Shown: positions 1 to 11,925, numbered from the stretch's first letter. The stretch is 64,000 bases of DNA from Sipunculus nudus (GCA_026874595.1 CM049308.1:52587624-52651623), one strand, 5' to 3'. The notes: a model not told the origin generated them from the letters alone. Translations and numbers: made by a program.

Positions 1-200
1 CAAGGTCAATTTCCCGTGCGTGCAGTTTAGCCTACCCTGCCGGCTGTTTAGCCACTTCCTTAATAAAATCACAAAGAATTAAATGGCATTTCGTTCATTT
101 CGTATATATACCTTACTCTTTCAATATATTGTTAGATTTTACATCATATTATTACACAGCTTAATGTTACATATAATCGAAATTGTTCCATTTGCCATAA

Positions 201-2990
201 TTAGCGAACCTGTGAGGTTATGCGATGGTGCGGCGTCGTCCGTCGTGCGTCATGCGTCGTGCGTCGTCTGTACGTTAACCATAGCTATCTCAAAAACGGC
301 AGGAGCTAGCATCACCAAATTTTTTGCAAATATTCAGTCATCCAAAAAACTATATCGGATTTTGTTTACTTTTTTTCTAACTGCATTTTCTTAGATTTTA
401 TAGGGAAAAAGCTTAAAAAACTTTAAAAATCTTCTTCTCTGAAACTGTCCAGCCAAATTGGCCAATATTTCACAGAAATGATCCCTGGAACAATCTTTCT
501 CAAATTTGTTCGAATGGTTCCAGTTCGGAGATTTTTTGCTGAGTTACAGGAAGCTGAACTTTGTTAACTGTGCAAAAAAGCATATTAAAATTTAAATCTC
601 AGAAACGGCTGGAGCTATCATCACCAAATTTTATGCCAATGTTGGTCACATGAGTCATATCTGAAATTGAGGTATTGGTGGCGCCACCTGCATCGGCCGT
701 TTTTGTATGGGGTCATCAGTGCCCGTATCACACTGACAGCTACAATTAACTTCTTCTCTGAAACTAAATGGCCAAATTGTTTAATATCGCACAGAAATGA
801 TCCTAGGGTAGTGCTTTCTGAAGTTTGTTCAAACGGTCTCAGTTCAGTGACTATTGGCTAAGTTATGGGAAGCTGAATTTAGTCATATCACATAACAGCC
901 CATTTTAGCTAAGTGGCTACAAAAATCTTCTTCTCAATAACCACTGGGCCAAATTCTTAAATCTCACACATTAATTATCCTTAGATATTGATAATTCAAT
1001 TTTGTTCAAATGGTCTCAGTTCAGTGACTTTTGGCTGAGTTATGGGGAGCTGAATTTAGTCATATGCCATAACAGCCCATTTTAGCTAAGTGGCTACAAA
1101 AAACTTCTCCTCAACAACCACTGGGCCAAATTCTTAAATCTCACACATTAATTATCCTGAGATGTTGATAATTCAAGTTTGTTCAAATGGTCTCAGTTTA
1201 GTGACTTTTGGCTGAGTTATGGGAAGCTGAATTTAGTCATATGCCATAACAGCCCATGTTAGCTAAGTGGCTACAAAAATCTTCTATTCAAAAACCACTG
1301 GGCCAAATTCTTAAATCTCACACATTAATTATCCTTCGATGTTGATAATTCAAGTTTGTTCAAATGGTTTTGATTCAATGATTTTTGGCTGAGTTATGGG
1401 AAGCTGAACTTTGCCATTTTGTTGTATTTTCCCATATGAGTTATAAACCTACAAAACGTTTTTCGACTGATGATGATACTGAGGCCAGTTTGTTTAATAT
1501 TTTGCAAGAATAATTCCCTGAATCATTCTTATAATAATTGTCTTTTATGGTTCCAAAAAATGAATTTGGCTGAATTATAAAGATTGAATTGAGTCATTTT
1601 ACCAAATATGTTAGCTGTGTTTAGCAGATACATCTAGCCTAGCACCAGTTTATCAGCATCCATTACATCATGCCTCTAGACATTTAGATTTCAGGTTATC
1701 TATGGAAAATATTGACAAGAATGTTTTTAAAAGCTTTTAAAAAATGTAGATTTATGATATTACATATCATCTGTACACTAACTCATAATTTCTCAGGAAC
1801 AGCAGGAGCTACCATCCCCAAATGTTATGCAATTATCTGTCACATATCAAATGTTGATGGATTCATCTTATTTTTGCTATCTGCATTTACTTAGATTTTA
1901 CAAGGAAAAAGCTGAAAAAAACTTGTAAAAGTCTTCTTCTTGTAAACAGTCCAGCCAAATTGTCCAAATTTTACAGAAATGATCCCAGAGGCGAGCCCTC
2001 TCAAGTTTGTTCAAATTGTTTGTGTTGGATAAATTTTAGCAGAGTTACATAACAGGCCAAGATTGTGTACGTTTCTTGAATAGGTTGAGAAACTGCCAAC
2101 TGTTTCAGATTTGGCAACAGATCAAGAGTTCATTCAGTGCAGCCAAATATAGGTCAACAGTTCAGTCAGTGCAGCCAAGCACAAGGCATGTGATCACCTC
2201 ATGGGCAGCATGTGATCATCTCATGGGTAGCATGTGATCACCTCATGAGTATCATGTGATCACCCATGGGTGTCATGCCCCTCAGGGCTGCATATGGAGC
2301 CAATCTGTGAGCTTATGCAATTGTGTTGCTACTATTTCAGATTTGGCAATAGGCAAAAGGTCAGCCTGGATTTATTTATAGCTTTGGCAGACTGCCAACT
2401 GTTTCAGATTATGCAACAGGTCAAGAGTTCACTCAGTGCAGCCAGGTACAGGTCAAAAATTCACTCAGTCTAGCCAGGTGCAGGTCAAGAGTTCACTCAG
2501 TGCAGTAGCCTGAGCCAGTAATTTGTCACAGTACACTCGGGGCAACAGCCTTTCTCACCTAAGCCTGGTCAGCCCCGTGCATCAGACTCAAGGTAAGTTT
2601 GATGTATTGGCCTGATTTTCTGACCTGTCTATGTGTTTTTATGGCTTTCTCCTTCACAAGACAGGTGTCGCCATCTACAATGACTTTTGCAAAGTGTATT
2701 TGCCTGCTTAATTCTACAGAAGAATTTGATATATCAGCCTGAAATTGGGCATATGTGTACATGTCAAATAGCTTTGTTGTATACAAGACTTGTGGTGCCA
2801 CCTACAATAATTTTTGTGTTGTGTGCACCCATGCCAGAATTTCAGCAGTGATGTTTGTGTATTGTTTCTTGTTCAAAATGTTTAGTACTTGCATTGTTCA
2901 TATATATGAAAAGTAGTGGTTCAGCACTGAAGCGTTATACCTGGTGTATATCCATATGCACAGGTTCGCATTAGGCCTGTAGGCCTTGTT
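201..2990 (+). repeat. Dispersed repeat family A, copy 1 (2.8 kb)
   Basis: The left end reads TTAGCGAACCTGTGAG and the right end closes with AGGCCTGTAGGCCTTGTT. The same two ends, inverted, bound copies at 23468-25598 and 40524-43700. Read inward, both ends share the core GCGAACCTGTG, so they form short imperfect terminal inverted repeats. The interior is a patchwork of degenerate units of about 180 bp (clear between roughly 420 and 1400), a 12-bp palindrome GGTGGCGCCACC at 677, about 25-bp repeats at 2188-2275, and CAGTGCAGCC-containing units at 2100-2510. No convincing ORF is present. It looks like a non-autonomous transposon. No target duplication could be fixed. Confidence 0.7.
2188..2275. 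repeat. Short tandem repeat, ~25 bp unit
   Basis: Four degenerate copies of a unit containing CATGTGATCACCTCATGGG lie inside family A copy 1. Each contains the palindrome TGATCA or a close variant. Confidence 0.6.
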
Positions 2991-3394
2991 CTGATTTCTT
3001 GCTGAAATAATTACCTAATCATATGAGATGTAAATGTATCCTCAGTGTGGGAAATTGTTACAATTTCATTAAAAATTCAGCAATTCGAAGCAATTCTGAA
3101 ATGAAATAACAAGGAATATACTCGCTTCAGAAACCATATCATATAAAACTGTTTGACATAAAACACTTAGGGCAGCAAACGTAACCTCCCCCCCAACCTC
3201 CCAACCCATCGCTTGGATTAGCTCCTGGGTATTTCACAATTAATATTCAAATCCTGGATTGATTTTTCGAAATCTTCATGAATTATTTAATTTGTGCTGT
3301 AATACCTGGGTTCCAAAATGTCAATGGAAATGAGTTAATCCTATCATATTATCAACTGTCATTTTTATTTATTTCTGAAACATAACACATAGTT

Positions 3395-3471
3395 AATATT
3401 TGAGACAACTGTCACACATTTTTGTAAAAATGAGTAATTTACAAAAATGTGTGACAGTTGTCTCAAATATT
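3395..3471. repeat. Perfect inverted repeat (34-bp arms, 9-nt loop)
   Basis: Bases 3395-3428 are the exact reverse complement of 3438-3471, separated by 9 nt. The hairpin lies 120 bp from the LTR element insertion. It could be a very short foldback element; no gene is attached to it. Confidence 0.9.
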
Positions 3472-3595
3472 TGAAAAAATGTGAGCCTATTTCTATTGCA
3501 AAATGACATTCCTTTATTGCGCTTATGCTTTTGTTACGGAACCTAATAAAAACAGATCACGTAGTCGTGTCGAGTATAAATTTTGTTACGGAGAT

Positions 3596-4854
3596 TGTCA
3601 AGGATTCAACCCCAGGTCATTCACACAACCCAAAGTTCCTTGCCCCAGGTTCTTTCATGCCTTAATGATATGTTACAGCACAGTATCACAGTTTCATACA
3701 AACCAGATGAAGACAGGATAACAAAAAAAGAACTTTATTAACTGTATTTACAGCTTAATGGTAAAATTAACTATGGGTGTCCTCCCCTCTCAAAAGGTGA
3801 CCTCAACTGACGGAAGACCACAATGTGGGTGGAATATTCCAGGAATACCACACTGGAAAGAATGAAAGAAAACGCAATTATTTGATGTTTTAAGATACTA
3901 GTTTTGACTTTGACAAAACTGAATAACATCCAACTTTATTTCATTTGTTACATACGCAACGCAAATTACAACAGCGTCCTATCTATGGGTATTTACTGTA
4001 TTTAATATGAAAGGACCATGACAGACTAACATTAATAGGGCGCCAATATTAAATGGTTCTGGAGAATTTTCCCATGAATAGTATTGCATATAAAAGAGGG
4101 CTCACCATATATACTGGGTGATATGGTAGGGTCCAACAGGAACTCCAGATACAGACTCGAAGTGTCCCTGGTCCTCTCTGGTATAGCACTGGTAGTTGAG
4201 CCACTGGTAGATGAACAGACCAAGTCGACAAGTTTTGGTAGCAGTAAATTGGTCTCTGTAGTACAGCTTTCCTCTGTGTTAGATACTGATGCATCAGCTT
4301 GAAGAGAACTTAAGAAATGTTCAGAAAGTGTATAAAAGTTGACCAAAATAATTCCTTCACTTGGAAACAGTCAAAAAGTCCTCTCTCTGTGACAAGGGAC
4401 CCACAGGTACACTTGGTGCTTAGCTCACAGCTCAGAGCACCCATCTGGACACTAACGGTGTCTCTGGCCAACTGTTTTCTAGTTAAGTCTCTTGTGCCCC
4501 AGCAAAATATTCAGCAGAAAAATAAACCAGAACCAGTTTACAGTTATCTATTGTGGCCCTTACAATCAACTTCAGTTTCAACAAACATGTGGACAATATC
4601 CCACGGTTCGGTGGTCAGCTTTCAGGTAAGCGGGGTCTCATAATAGGCTGTTTTGACCAGGGCATGAAAAAGACTTTCACCCAGGGCAATAAAGGGAGAC
4701 TCAGGCTTGTAGTAGGGGTAAACTCTTCAGGGGGAGATCCACATACGGGTGGCACATCTGCACATATCTTAAAACAATAGTAGGAGGGCTTAAAGTGAAG
4801 AGATAAATCATGGCATGGAATATATATTTAGCAAACACATAATATTCTGTGACA
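3596..4854 (-). repeat. 3' LTR of the Gmr1-like element
   Basis: A 1259-bp direct repeat of 9944-11202 at constant offset 6348, with TGTCA...GACA ends on the plus strand. In element orientation it is the downstream LTR, following the polypurine tract. Short ORFs inside it are duplicated exactly in the other LTR and are not separate genes. Confidence 0.96.
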
Positions 4855-4867
4855 TCACTCCCCCCTT
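4855..4867 (-). other. Polypurine tract
   Basis: Read on the minus strand this is AAGGGGGGAGTGA, directly before the first TG of the 3' LTR. That is the expected position of the plus-strand DNA primer. Confidence 0.8.
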
Positions 4868-4994
4868 AGGCAAGAAAATGCTATCATTTTCTTTAATCTG
4901 GGTACATGATGTATTACTTATTGCCTTACTTGCAAAGCCATTCAAGGACTGACATATATATGTACATTGTACACTTAACACGTTACTAAACTTA

Positions 4995-7900
4995 TTACCA
5001 TACTGTTACCCTACTCAGCAGATCTGGTCCATGGTTCAATCTCCCAGGTACTGCCTCAACAGTGAATTGGTATTCCTGCAATATCATTGCCCATCTCATA
5101 ATACGTTTGTTGAGTGTCTTGCTTTGGTTAATGTACAAGAGGGGCTTATGGTCAGTTTGTATGACAAAAGGCCTGCCAAAGAGGTACACGTCGAATTTAC
5201 CTATAGCCCAAACTATAGCTAAGGCCTCGCGTTCGATGACAGAGTAATTCCTCTCTCTATCTGCGAGTTTACGACTCGCGTATGCCACTGGGAATAAATG
5301 GCCCTCTGATTCCTGCATCAGGATACACCCTATACCTTTATCTGAGGCATCCGTTTTCAACACGAATTGTTTGGAAAAATCAGGTAGTTTGAGAATAGGG
5401 GGTTTTGCTAACATTGACTTTAGGGTCTGGAAGGACAGCTCCTGAGGTTCACCCCATTGGACTTTGTTGCTCTGACCTTTACGAGTTAAGTCAGTCAGTG
5501 GTACTGCCACTTCAGCGTAGTTAGGAATAAATTTCCTGTAATACCCGGTAAGCCCTAGGAAAGATCTGACCTCTTTTTTCGTAGTAGGCCGTTCTTTGCT
5601 ATGTATTTTGTCAAGCAACTGGGGATCGGTTGCCAACTGGCCTTTTCCTACCATGTGACCCAAAAAACCTAAATCAGCAAACCCTAAGAAGCATTTTACT
5701 GGCTTAGCAGCCAGATTAGCTTCCTGGAGAATACACAAAACTTGGTCCATAAGAGCTAAATGTTCAGACCACGTTGCAGAGTGACATAACACATCATCGA
5801 TGAAGCAACACACACCTGATACATGTGAAAACAATTTCCGCATCATCCGAGTAAAAGTTGCACCTGCCACTACCAGACCAAAAGGCATGAATCTAAATTG
5901 GTACTGGCCCTCTGGTGTAACAAAAGCCGTTAGTTTTCTAGAATTTTCCGACATTGGGATTTGCCAATAACCTTTTGTAAGGTCCAGTTTGGAAAAATAG
6001 TTACTTTTCTGTAACTCTGCGAATAAATCATCGGGATTTGGCATAGGTTCAGGATCAAAAACGATGTTCCGATTCAACTTACGAAAGTCCACGCAAAAGC
6101 GCACTGATCCGTCTTTCTTTCGGACCATGACAACGGGTGAAGCAAAAGCTGAATTGGATCTCTCTATGACTCCAAGAGATAACATATCACTTACCTCTTC
6201 CCTCATAGTATTTCTTAATGCATGAGGAACGGGATAAGGCTTTGATCTGATTGGCTGGTCTGTGGTAAGGTGGAGATCACACTCAATGACATGGGTTTGT
6301 TTTGGAACGTCCGTAAACACACCATCAAATTTATCAAGTAACGCTCTAAGTTGTGTGGTTTGTTGGACGGAAAGAGTGTCACCTACCTGGACATCAGCAG
6401 GCCCTTGTTTACGGGTTACACTAGGAAGAGGAACAATGCTTTTCCCATCATCTATACCAACCTTGTCTTGATCAGGAATAGTTTCACCAACCTCACATGC
6501 TGCACTTGGCATATCAAACAAACAGCCTACTGTTTGCATATCGACGAGACATGCCAAAGGAGTTGTCTCTCTGACTACATACTTCTTTAAGAGGTTAATA
6601 TGGAATGATTTGGACTTACCGTTCATGTTGATTTTGTAGTCACAATCGTTGAAGCGTTGCAGGACTTCAAAAGGCCCTTTCCATTGTAACAGCAATTTGT
6701 TACGATCTGTGGGAAGCAGCACTAAAACTTTTTCCCCTACCTGTAGCTGTCGAGGCTTGGCACTCCTGTTATAGTAAAGCCTGTACCTCTCAGAAGTACG
6801 GACCTGAGCCTGTTGAGCCCACTCACAGGTGTCACTAAGCTTCTGTTTCAAATCCAGGACATATTGGTACGTGCTCTTGACATCAGAGGAGGTACCCTCT
6901 TTTGTCAACAGTTCCTTCAAAACCATCAGTGGACCTCTGACATGTCTACCATACAAAAGGTCAAAGGGGGAAAATCCTCCAAGTGACTCATGTGGTGACT
7001 CACGATAAGCGAATAACAAGGGAGCGACATACCTGTCCCAATCTCGGGGTTTTTCGGCACACATTCTTTTCAACATCTTTTTCAATGTGTCGTTGAACTT
7101 CTCAACCAGACCATTACATTTAGGGTTGTAAGGAGTGGTGGTGAGCTGTTTGATCCCTAACAACCTACTTACCTCCCTCATCACTGACGAAGTGAATTGG
7201 CTGCCCATATCGGTGAGGACTTCGGATGGGATACCGAGTCTGCTATATATATCAATGAGAGCCTCAGTGACCGTTTCAGTTTCTATGTTTCGTAATGCCC
7301 TTGCTTCAGGGTAGCGGGTCGCGTAATCCATAACCGTAAGAATAAAGCGGTTACCTCTTTCTGAAGCAGGATAAATTGGCCCCACAAGATCCATAGCTAT
7401 TCGCTGAAAAGGCTGATCGATTAAGGGCATCCGACCTAGTGGTACTTTCGTCACCTTACCTTTTTGGATGGTTCTCTGGCATATGTCACAGGATCGACAA
7501 AACTTCACCACATCTTCATGCAAACCTGGCCAATAAAAATGTGCAGAAACTCTGTCAAGAGTTCGGCTTATGCCTTGATGGCCAGACATTATTCCTTCAT
7601 GGGCCAACTTTAAGACATCTGACCTGAGACATGATGGTACCACGAACTGGATATGAACTTTGTCATCAATATATCGATCTGGCTTTCTACGCACTAAAGC
7701 TCCGTTCTTTGTGGCAAATTGATACTTACCGGTCTGTGGCTGAGTAACTCTGTCCCACAGGTGGGATAATGTCTTATCATCCACTTGTGCTGTGAGGAAC
7801 TCCTCACGACTCACCTCTGAGATAGGACTAGGTACTGAAAGGGGTTTAACAGTCTTACCTTTCTCTCGAGTCATTGCCCTGGTTTGTACAGAACCAGCAG

Positions 7901-9530
7901 TCTCTGTTATAGGTGAAACCCAAGAAGGATCAGGACACTGTGGTTCCCTTGCACCCTTGATGTTCCCGATTATAAGGTCATAGACAGGGTTATCCATACA
8001 TAGAGCCTCGACCTCGCCCACATAGAAAGGTGTATCAACCATTACTTTAGCGACAGGGAATTGCCTAACTGTCCCATCTATTAGTATACAGGTCTGAGTT
8101 TTCCCTGTCCTCTGTCCTTCATATACTAGTGCTGATCTGACCACTGCACTGCTGCATCCCGTATCCCGTAACACTGAGACTTCCTGATCTGACACAACAC
8201 CCTTACAAGTCGGCATACCTGGGGGATGCGATTCTGGTTTGCCAACCGTTGCCTGGTAAGATACATTTAATACTTCTGGCTTTGACTGACTGGACGGGGT
8301 TTGTACACATGCCTTGGCTTCAGGAGGAGCATTAGACTTACCTGTAGTCTCAAGGGCTTTGACTGCCTTTTCCACTGCTTTGTCAATAGCATTTACAATA
8401 AACTCATTCTGATCTAATGACTGGAATCCCTGTACATATGGCTTACCTCTACCCATACCTTTCTTTGGTAATGGACACTGAAAAGATTTGTGTCCTTGAC
8501 CATTACAGTTGTAACATCTAACGCCAGATGTACTACCTGAAGCACCTTTAGGACTACTCAGTGCTTGCTTGCCTGGACCTGAAAGTTTGCTCTTATCTTG
8601 GCCAGTGCCAGCGAAAGGTTTGTGAGAAGTGCTTTGTGAAGTAAAACTGTATCTACCATGTGCTCCAACAAAGCGTTCAGCCATCTCTGCCATAGCATCA
8701 ATACTGATAAACTGCCTCTCCCTCAGGAAAATTGACAGTTCTTTTGAGCATGAAGTCAGAAACTGCTCTCGTAACAAAAGATCAATCAAGCTCTCATACG
8801 TTTGATCAATACCTACCATTTTGATCCAATTGTGCAAGTAACTACTTATCCGTGCAACAAACTGACTTGGGGATTCTTGTTTTCCCGGGCGGGACGTACG
8901 GAACTTAACTCTGTAGCCTTCATCAGTCATTTGAAATTCTCTGAGCAGTGCTAACTTAAGTTTGTCATAGTCTAAGGCCTCGGCAGAAGAAAGACGGGAA
9001 TAAACATTGAGTGCCTTACCTTTCAATAGCGCACTGAGATGCACAGCCCAGTCTGTTCTATCCCATTGTTGGCCTAGCGCAAATCGCTCAAATCGCTCCA
9101 AATAAGCGTCTAGCTGATCAGAGTGTTCATCAAAAGAGGGTATTTTCAGAGAAGGAATACTATGCTTAACAAAGGCTGCCCCCTGAGTACCAGGAGATTT
9201 TTCAGCTAACTGAGTCTTTAATTTCAAGACTTCTAATTCATGAACGCGCTCTAGCTTTTCGCGTTCAAGCTCACGTTGAAGAGCTCTTTCTTCACGGGCT
9301 CTATCCCCCTCCCGTTTTTCCTCTATACGATGAACTTCTTTGTCTACAAAACTTTGGAGATCAGCCCCCTTAAAACCTAGCTTCTCCCCTAAAGTTATAA
9401 GCTCCTTAAGTTCTTCCATGTTGGCTTCCCAATGTCTGTCTAAGCAGCACCAATATGCAACCAACAACAAGACTATACAACCCCTCAGACCAACCATCTG
9501 AGGTGTAGAATCCACTACTAACGGATTCAC
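4995..9530 (-). CDS. Gag-Pol polyprotein, Gmr1-type domain order
   Basis: An uninterrupted 1511-codon frame. The Gag start is more likely Met38 (9417-9419), because the first 37 residues are an odd hydrophobic leader. Domains in order: coiled coil rich in E/R/K (about 60-110); capsid with a SCAN-like helical region (about 185-290); CCHC zinc knuckle (about 339-352); aspartic protease with DTG at 456-458; integrase with an HHCC zinc finger (about 644-685) and a catalytic D714, D774, E810 set; linker; reverse transcriptase with LDLTKGYWQ near 1182 and FIDD near 1243-1246; RNase H with D1394 and D1460. Integrase lies N-terminal to reverse transcriptase. There is no envelope gene. Intact frame and identical LTRs suggest a recently active copy. 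Confidence 0.95.
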   Translation of the reverse strand: MNPLVVDSTPQMVGLRGCIVLLLVAYWCCLDRHWEANMEELKELITLGEKLGFKGADLQSFVDKEVHRIEEKREGDRAREERALQRELEREKLERVHELEVLKLKTQLAEKSPGTQGAAFVKHSIPSLKIPSFDEHSDQLDAYLERFERFALGQQWDRTDWAVHLSALLKGKALNVYSRLSSAEALDYDKLKLALLREFQMTDEGYRVKFRTSRPGKQESPSQFVARISSYLHNWIKMVGIDQTYESLIDLLLREQFLTSCSKELSIFLRERQFISIDAMAEMAERFVGAHGRYSFTSQSTSHKPFAGTGQDKSKLSGPGKQALSSPKGASGSTSGVRCYNCNGQGHKSFQCPLPKKGMGRGKPYVQGFQSLDQNEFIVNAIDKAVEKAVKALETTGKSNAPPEAKACVQTPSSQSKPEVLNVSYQATVGKPESHPPGMPTCKGVVSDQEVSVLRDTGCSSAVVRSALVYEGQRTGKTQTCILIDGTVRQFPVAKVMVDTPFYVGEVEALCMDNPVYDLIIGNIKGAREPQCPDPSWVSPITETAGSVQTRAMTREKGKTVKPLSVPSPISEVSREEFLTAQVDDKTLSHLWDRVTQPQTGKYQFATKNGALVRRKPDRYIDDKVHIQFVVPSCLRSDVLKLAHEGIMSGHQGISRTLDRVSAHFYWPGLHEDVVKFCRSCDICQRTIQKGKVTKVPLGRMPLIDQPFQRIAMDLVGPIYPASERGNRFILTVMDYATRYPEARALRNIETETVTEALIDIYSRLGIPSEVLTDMGSQFTSSVMREVSRLLGIKQLTTTPYNPKCNGLVEKFNDTLKKMLKRMCAEKPRDWDRYVAPLLFAYRESPHESLGGFSPFDLLYGRHVRGPLMVLKELLTKEGTSSDVKSTYQYVLDLKQKLSDTCEWAQQAQVRTSERYRLYYNRSAKPRQLQVGEKVLVLLPTDRNKLLLQWKGPFEVLQRFNDCDYKINMNGKSKSFHINLLKKYVVRETTPLACLVDMQTVGCLFDMPSAACEVGETIPDQDKVGIDDGKSIVPLPSVTRKQGPADVQVGDTLSVQQTTQLRALLDKFDGVFTDVPKQTHVIECDLHLTTDQPIRSKPYPVPHALRNTMREEVSDMLSLGVIERSNSAFASPVVMVRKKDGSVRFCVDFRKLNRNIVFDPEPMPNPDDLFAELQKSNYFSKLDLTKGYWQIPMSENSRKLTAFVTPEGQYQFRFMPFGLVVAGATFTRMMRKLFSHVSGVCCFIDDVLCHSATWSEHLALMDQVLCILQEANLAAKPVKCFLGFADLGFLGHMVGKGQLATDPQLLDKIHSKERPTTKKEVRSFLGLTGYYRKFIPNYAEVAVPLTDLTRKGQSNKVQWGEPQELSFQTLKSMLAKPPILKLPDFSKQFVLKTDASDKGIGCILMQESEGHLFPVAYASRKLADRERNYSVIEREALAIVWAIGKFDVYLFGRPFVIQTDHKPLLYINQSKTLNKRIMRWAMILQEYQFTVEAVPGRLNHGPDLLSRVTVW

Positions 9531-9924
9531 AAGACAATACTACAACTTTGCTCAGCTCAAAACTATGCCGTAGCATCAGCTAATGACTTGCATAAAAACT
9601 GTTGTAGTACCTAAGACAGTCACAAGATCCACAGGTGGATACACAAAGTAAGTCTACTACAGGGCATATCTAAAAGGTCCAATTAACCGCCGTAGCGTAC
9701 ATCAACCAAACCCCAGCCGTAGCTTCAAATTACACACTTCGCCCTGAGGAGCTGGCCCTTCTTCCCCCAACGGATCAACTATCCTACCTATGCAAGGAAT
9801 ACCGAACAAAGGGGATTTAACAATTTATCACAGAGAGTGGATAAACCAATTATCATGGATTGTATGAAACTGTGCTTCTAGCTTTTAATGTATAATCTCT
9901 TTACCCAAAGAAGAGAAAGAGAAT

Positions 9925-9942
9925 ATCCTGGTCACGGCACCA
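9925..9942 (-). other. Primer-binding site, tRNA-His-like
   Basis: One base inside the 5' LTR the minus strand reads TGGTGCCGTGACCAGGAT. From memory of animal tRNA-His, the first 12 bases are complementary to its 3' end including CCA, and 16 of 18 agree. The tRNA assignment is tentative; the position is as expected for a PBS. Confidence 0.75.
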
Positions 9943-9943
9943 A

Positions 9944-11202
9944 TGTCAAGGATTCAACCCCAGGTCATTCACACAACCCAAAGTTCCTTGCCCCAGGTTC
10001 TTTCATGCCTTAATGATATGTTACAGCACAGTATCACAGTTTCATACAAACCAGATGAAGACAGGATAACAAAAAAAGAACTTTATTAACTGTATTTACA
10101 GCTTAATGGTAAAATTAACTATGGGTGTCCTCCCCTCTCAAAAGGTGACCTCAACTGACGGAAGACCACAATGTGGGTGGAATATTCCAGGAATACCACA
10201 CTGGAAAGAATGAAAGAAAACGCAATTATTTGATGTTTTAAGATACTAGTTTTGACTTTGACAAAACTGAATAACATCCAACTTTATTTCATTTGTTACA
10301 TACGCAACGCAAATTACAACAGCGTCCTATCTATGGGTATTTACTGTATTTAATATGAAAGGACCATGACAGACTAACATTAATAGGGCGCCAATATTAA
10401 ATGGTTCTGGAGAATTTTCCCATGAATAGTATTGCATATAAAAGAGGGCTCACCATATATACTGGGTGATATGGTAGGGTCCAACAGGAACTCCAGATAC
10501 AGACTCGAAGTGTCCCTGGTCCTCTCTGGTATAGCACTGGTAGTTGAGCCACTGGTAGATGAACAGACCAAGTCGACAAGTTTTGGTAGCAGTAAATTGG
10601 TCTCTGTAGTACAGCTTTCCTCTGTGTTAGATACTGATGCATCAGCTTGAAGAGAACTTAAGAAATGTTCAGAAAGTGTATAAAAGTTGACCAAAATAAT
10701 TCCTTCACTTGGAAACAGTCAAAAAGTCCTCTCTCTGTGACAAGGGACCCACAGGTACACTTGGTGCTTAGCTCACAGCTCAGAGCACCCATCTGGACAC
10801 TAACGGTGTCTCTGGCCAACTGTTTTCTAGTTAAGTCTCTTGTGCCCCAGCAAAATATTCAGCAGAAAAATAAACCAGAACCAGTTTACAGTTATCTATT
10901 GTGGCCCTTACAATCAACTTCAGTTTCAACAAACATGTGGACAATATCCCACGGTTCGGTGGTCAGCTTTCAGGTAAGCGGGGTCTCATAATAGGCTGTT
11001 TTGACCAGGGCATGAAAAAGACTTTCACCCAGGGCAATAAAGGGAGACTCAGGCTTGTAGTAGGGGTAAACTCTTCAGGGGGAGATCCACATACGGGTGG
11101 CACATCTGCACATATCTTAAAACAATAGTAGGAGGGCTTAAAGTGAAGAGATAAATCATGGCATGGAATATATATTTAGCAAACACATAATATTCTGTGA
11201 CA
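9944..11202 (-). repeat. 5' LTR of the Gmr1-like element
   Basis: The upstream LTR in element orientation, identical to 3596-4854 in every stretch compared. It should contain the element promoter and transcription start; no TATA box was assigned with confidence. Confidence 0.96.
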
Positions 11203-11925
11203 GAGATAATAAAAATACTAGGCAGCGTGAAATGTCTAGGGGAATGAATAAAGAAGTCAGTGTTATTTTTGTTAACAAATAGTTATAATTTATTCTTAGA
11301 ACAATCCTAACATTACAATACACTAAATCAATACAGTTACACAGTATAACAATAAAAATGTACAGAACCAGAGTGTCCGGATCCTAGGCTTTGATTTTTG
11401 GATACCACCACTGTTACAGCTCAACAAGAGCCCTTTAACATAAATAATCCACGTAAATAGTAATAATTCAAAGGCAAGCTGGAGACAGTCCGTATTAAAT
11501 CTGTTTAAAGTCCGTTGAATATCTGACACCACTGCAATTATCGGAAAAGGTCCCAAAACTGATGAGAAAGTAACACTCTTATTGCTCGCTGGTATTTTCC
11601 TTTCTGCCGGATCTAAACACAGCCCCTAATTTATAGCTTCTCACCCGAAAATTCTACAAATGGAAAATTCCCAAAGAACAATACACATGCACATGAACAG
11701 ACCTGAAACATCTAGAACAAAAAAGAACGCTGTGTTTTACGGTTCAGATAGAACGCTGTGTTTCTACGCTTCAGACCCCACACCCGAGCCAGCGCCCAAC
11801 AAGCGGGGTTCCCATGCCAATGAACTAGGCCTGCGCTACACAAATCAGAATGTCAACGGACACCTGTAAAACTCCTGCGCACAACAAAACAGACACCTGT
11901 AACACCTCTTTTTATTAAGGCATCA

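Larger units (their letters stand above)
3596..11202 (-). mobile_element. Complete Gmr1-like Ty3/gypsy LTR retrotransposon
   Basis: The 7607-bp element is bounded by two 1259-bp LTRs (3596-4854 and 9944-11202) starting TG and ending CA, flanked by the 5-bp direct repeat GAGAT (3591-3595 and 11203-11207). Transcription runs right to left: 5' LTR at 9944-11202, primer-binding site, one long gag-pol frame, polypurine tract, 3' LTR. In the stretches compared the LTRs are identical, and every ORF in one has an identical partner 6348 bp away, so insertion is recent. Pol order is protease, integrase, reverse transcriptase, RNase H. That order is the mark of the Gmr1 group inside Ty3/gypsy and differs from the usual RT-RNase H-integrase order. 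Confidence 0.96.

Noticed and set aside
4032-4780. Short ORFs inside the LTR, repeated at 10380-11128
   Set aside because: They are exact duplicates at the LTR offset, on both strands, with no domain; they arise from LTR sequence, not genes.
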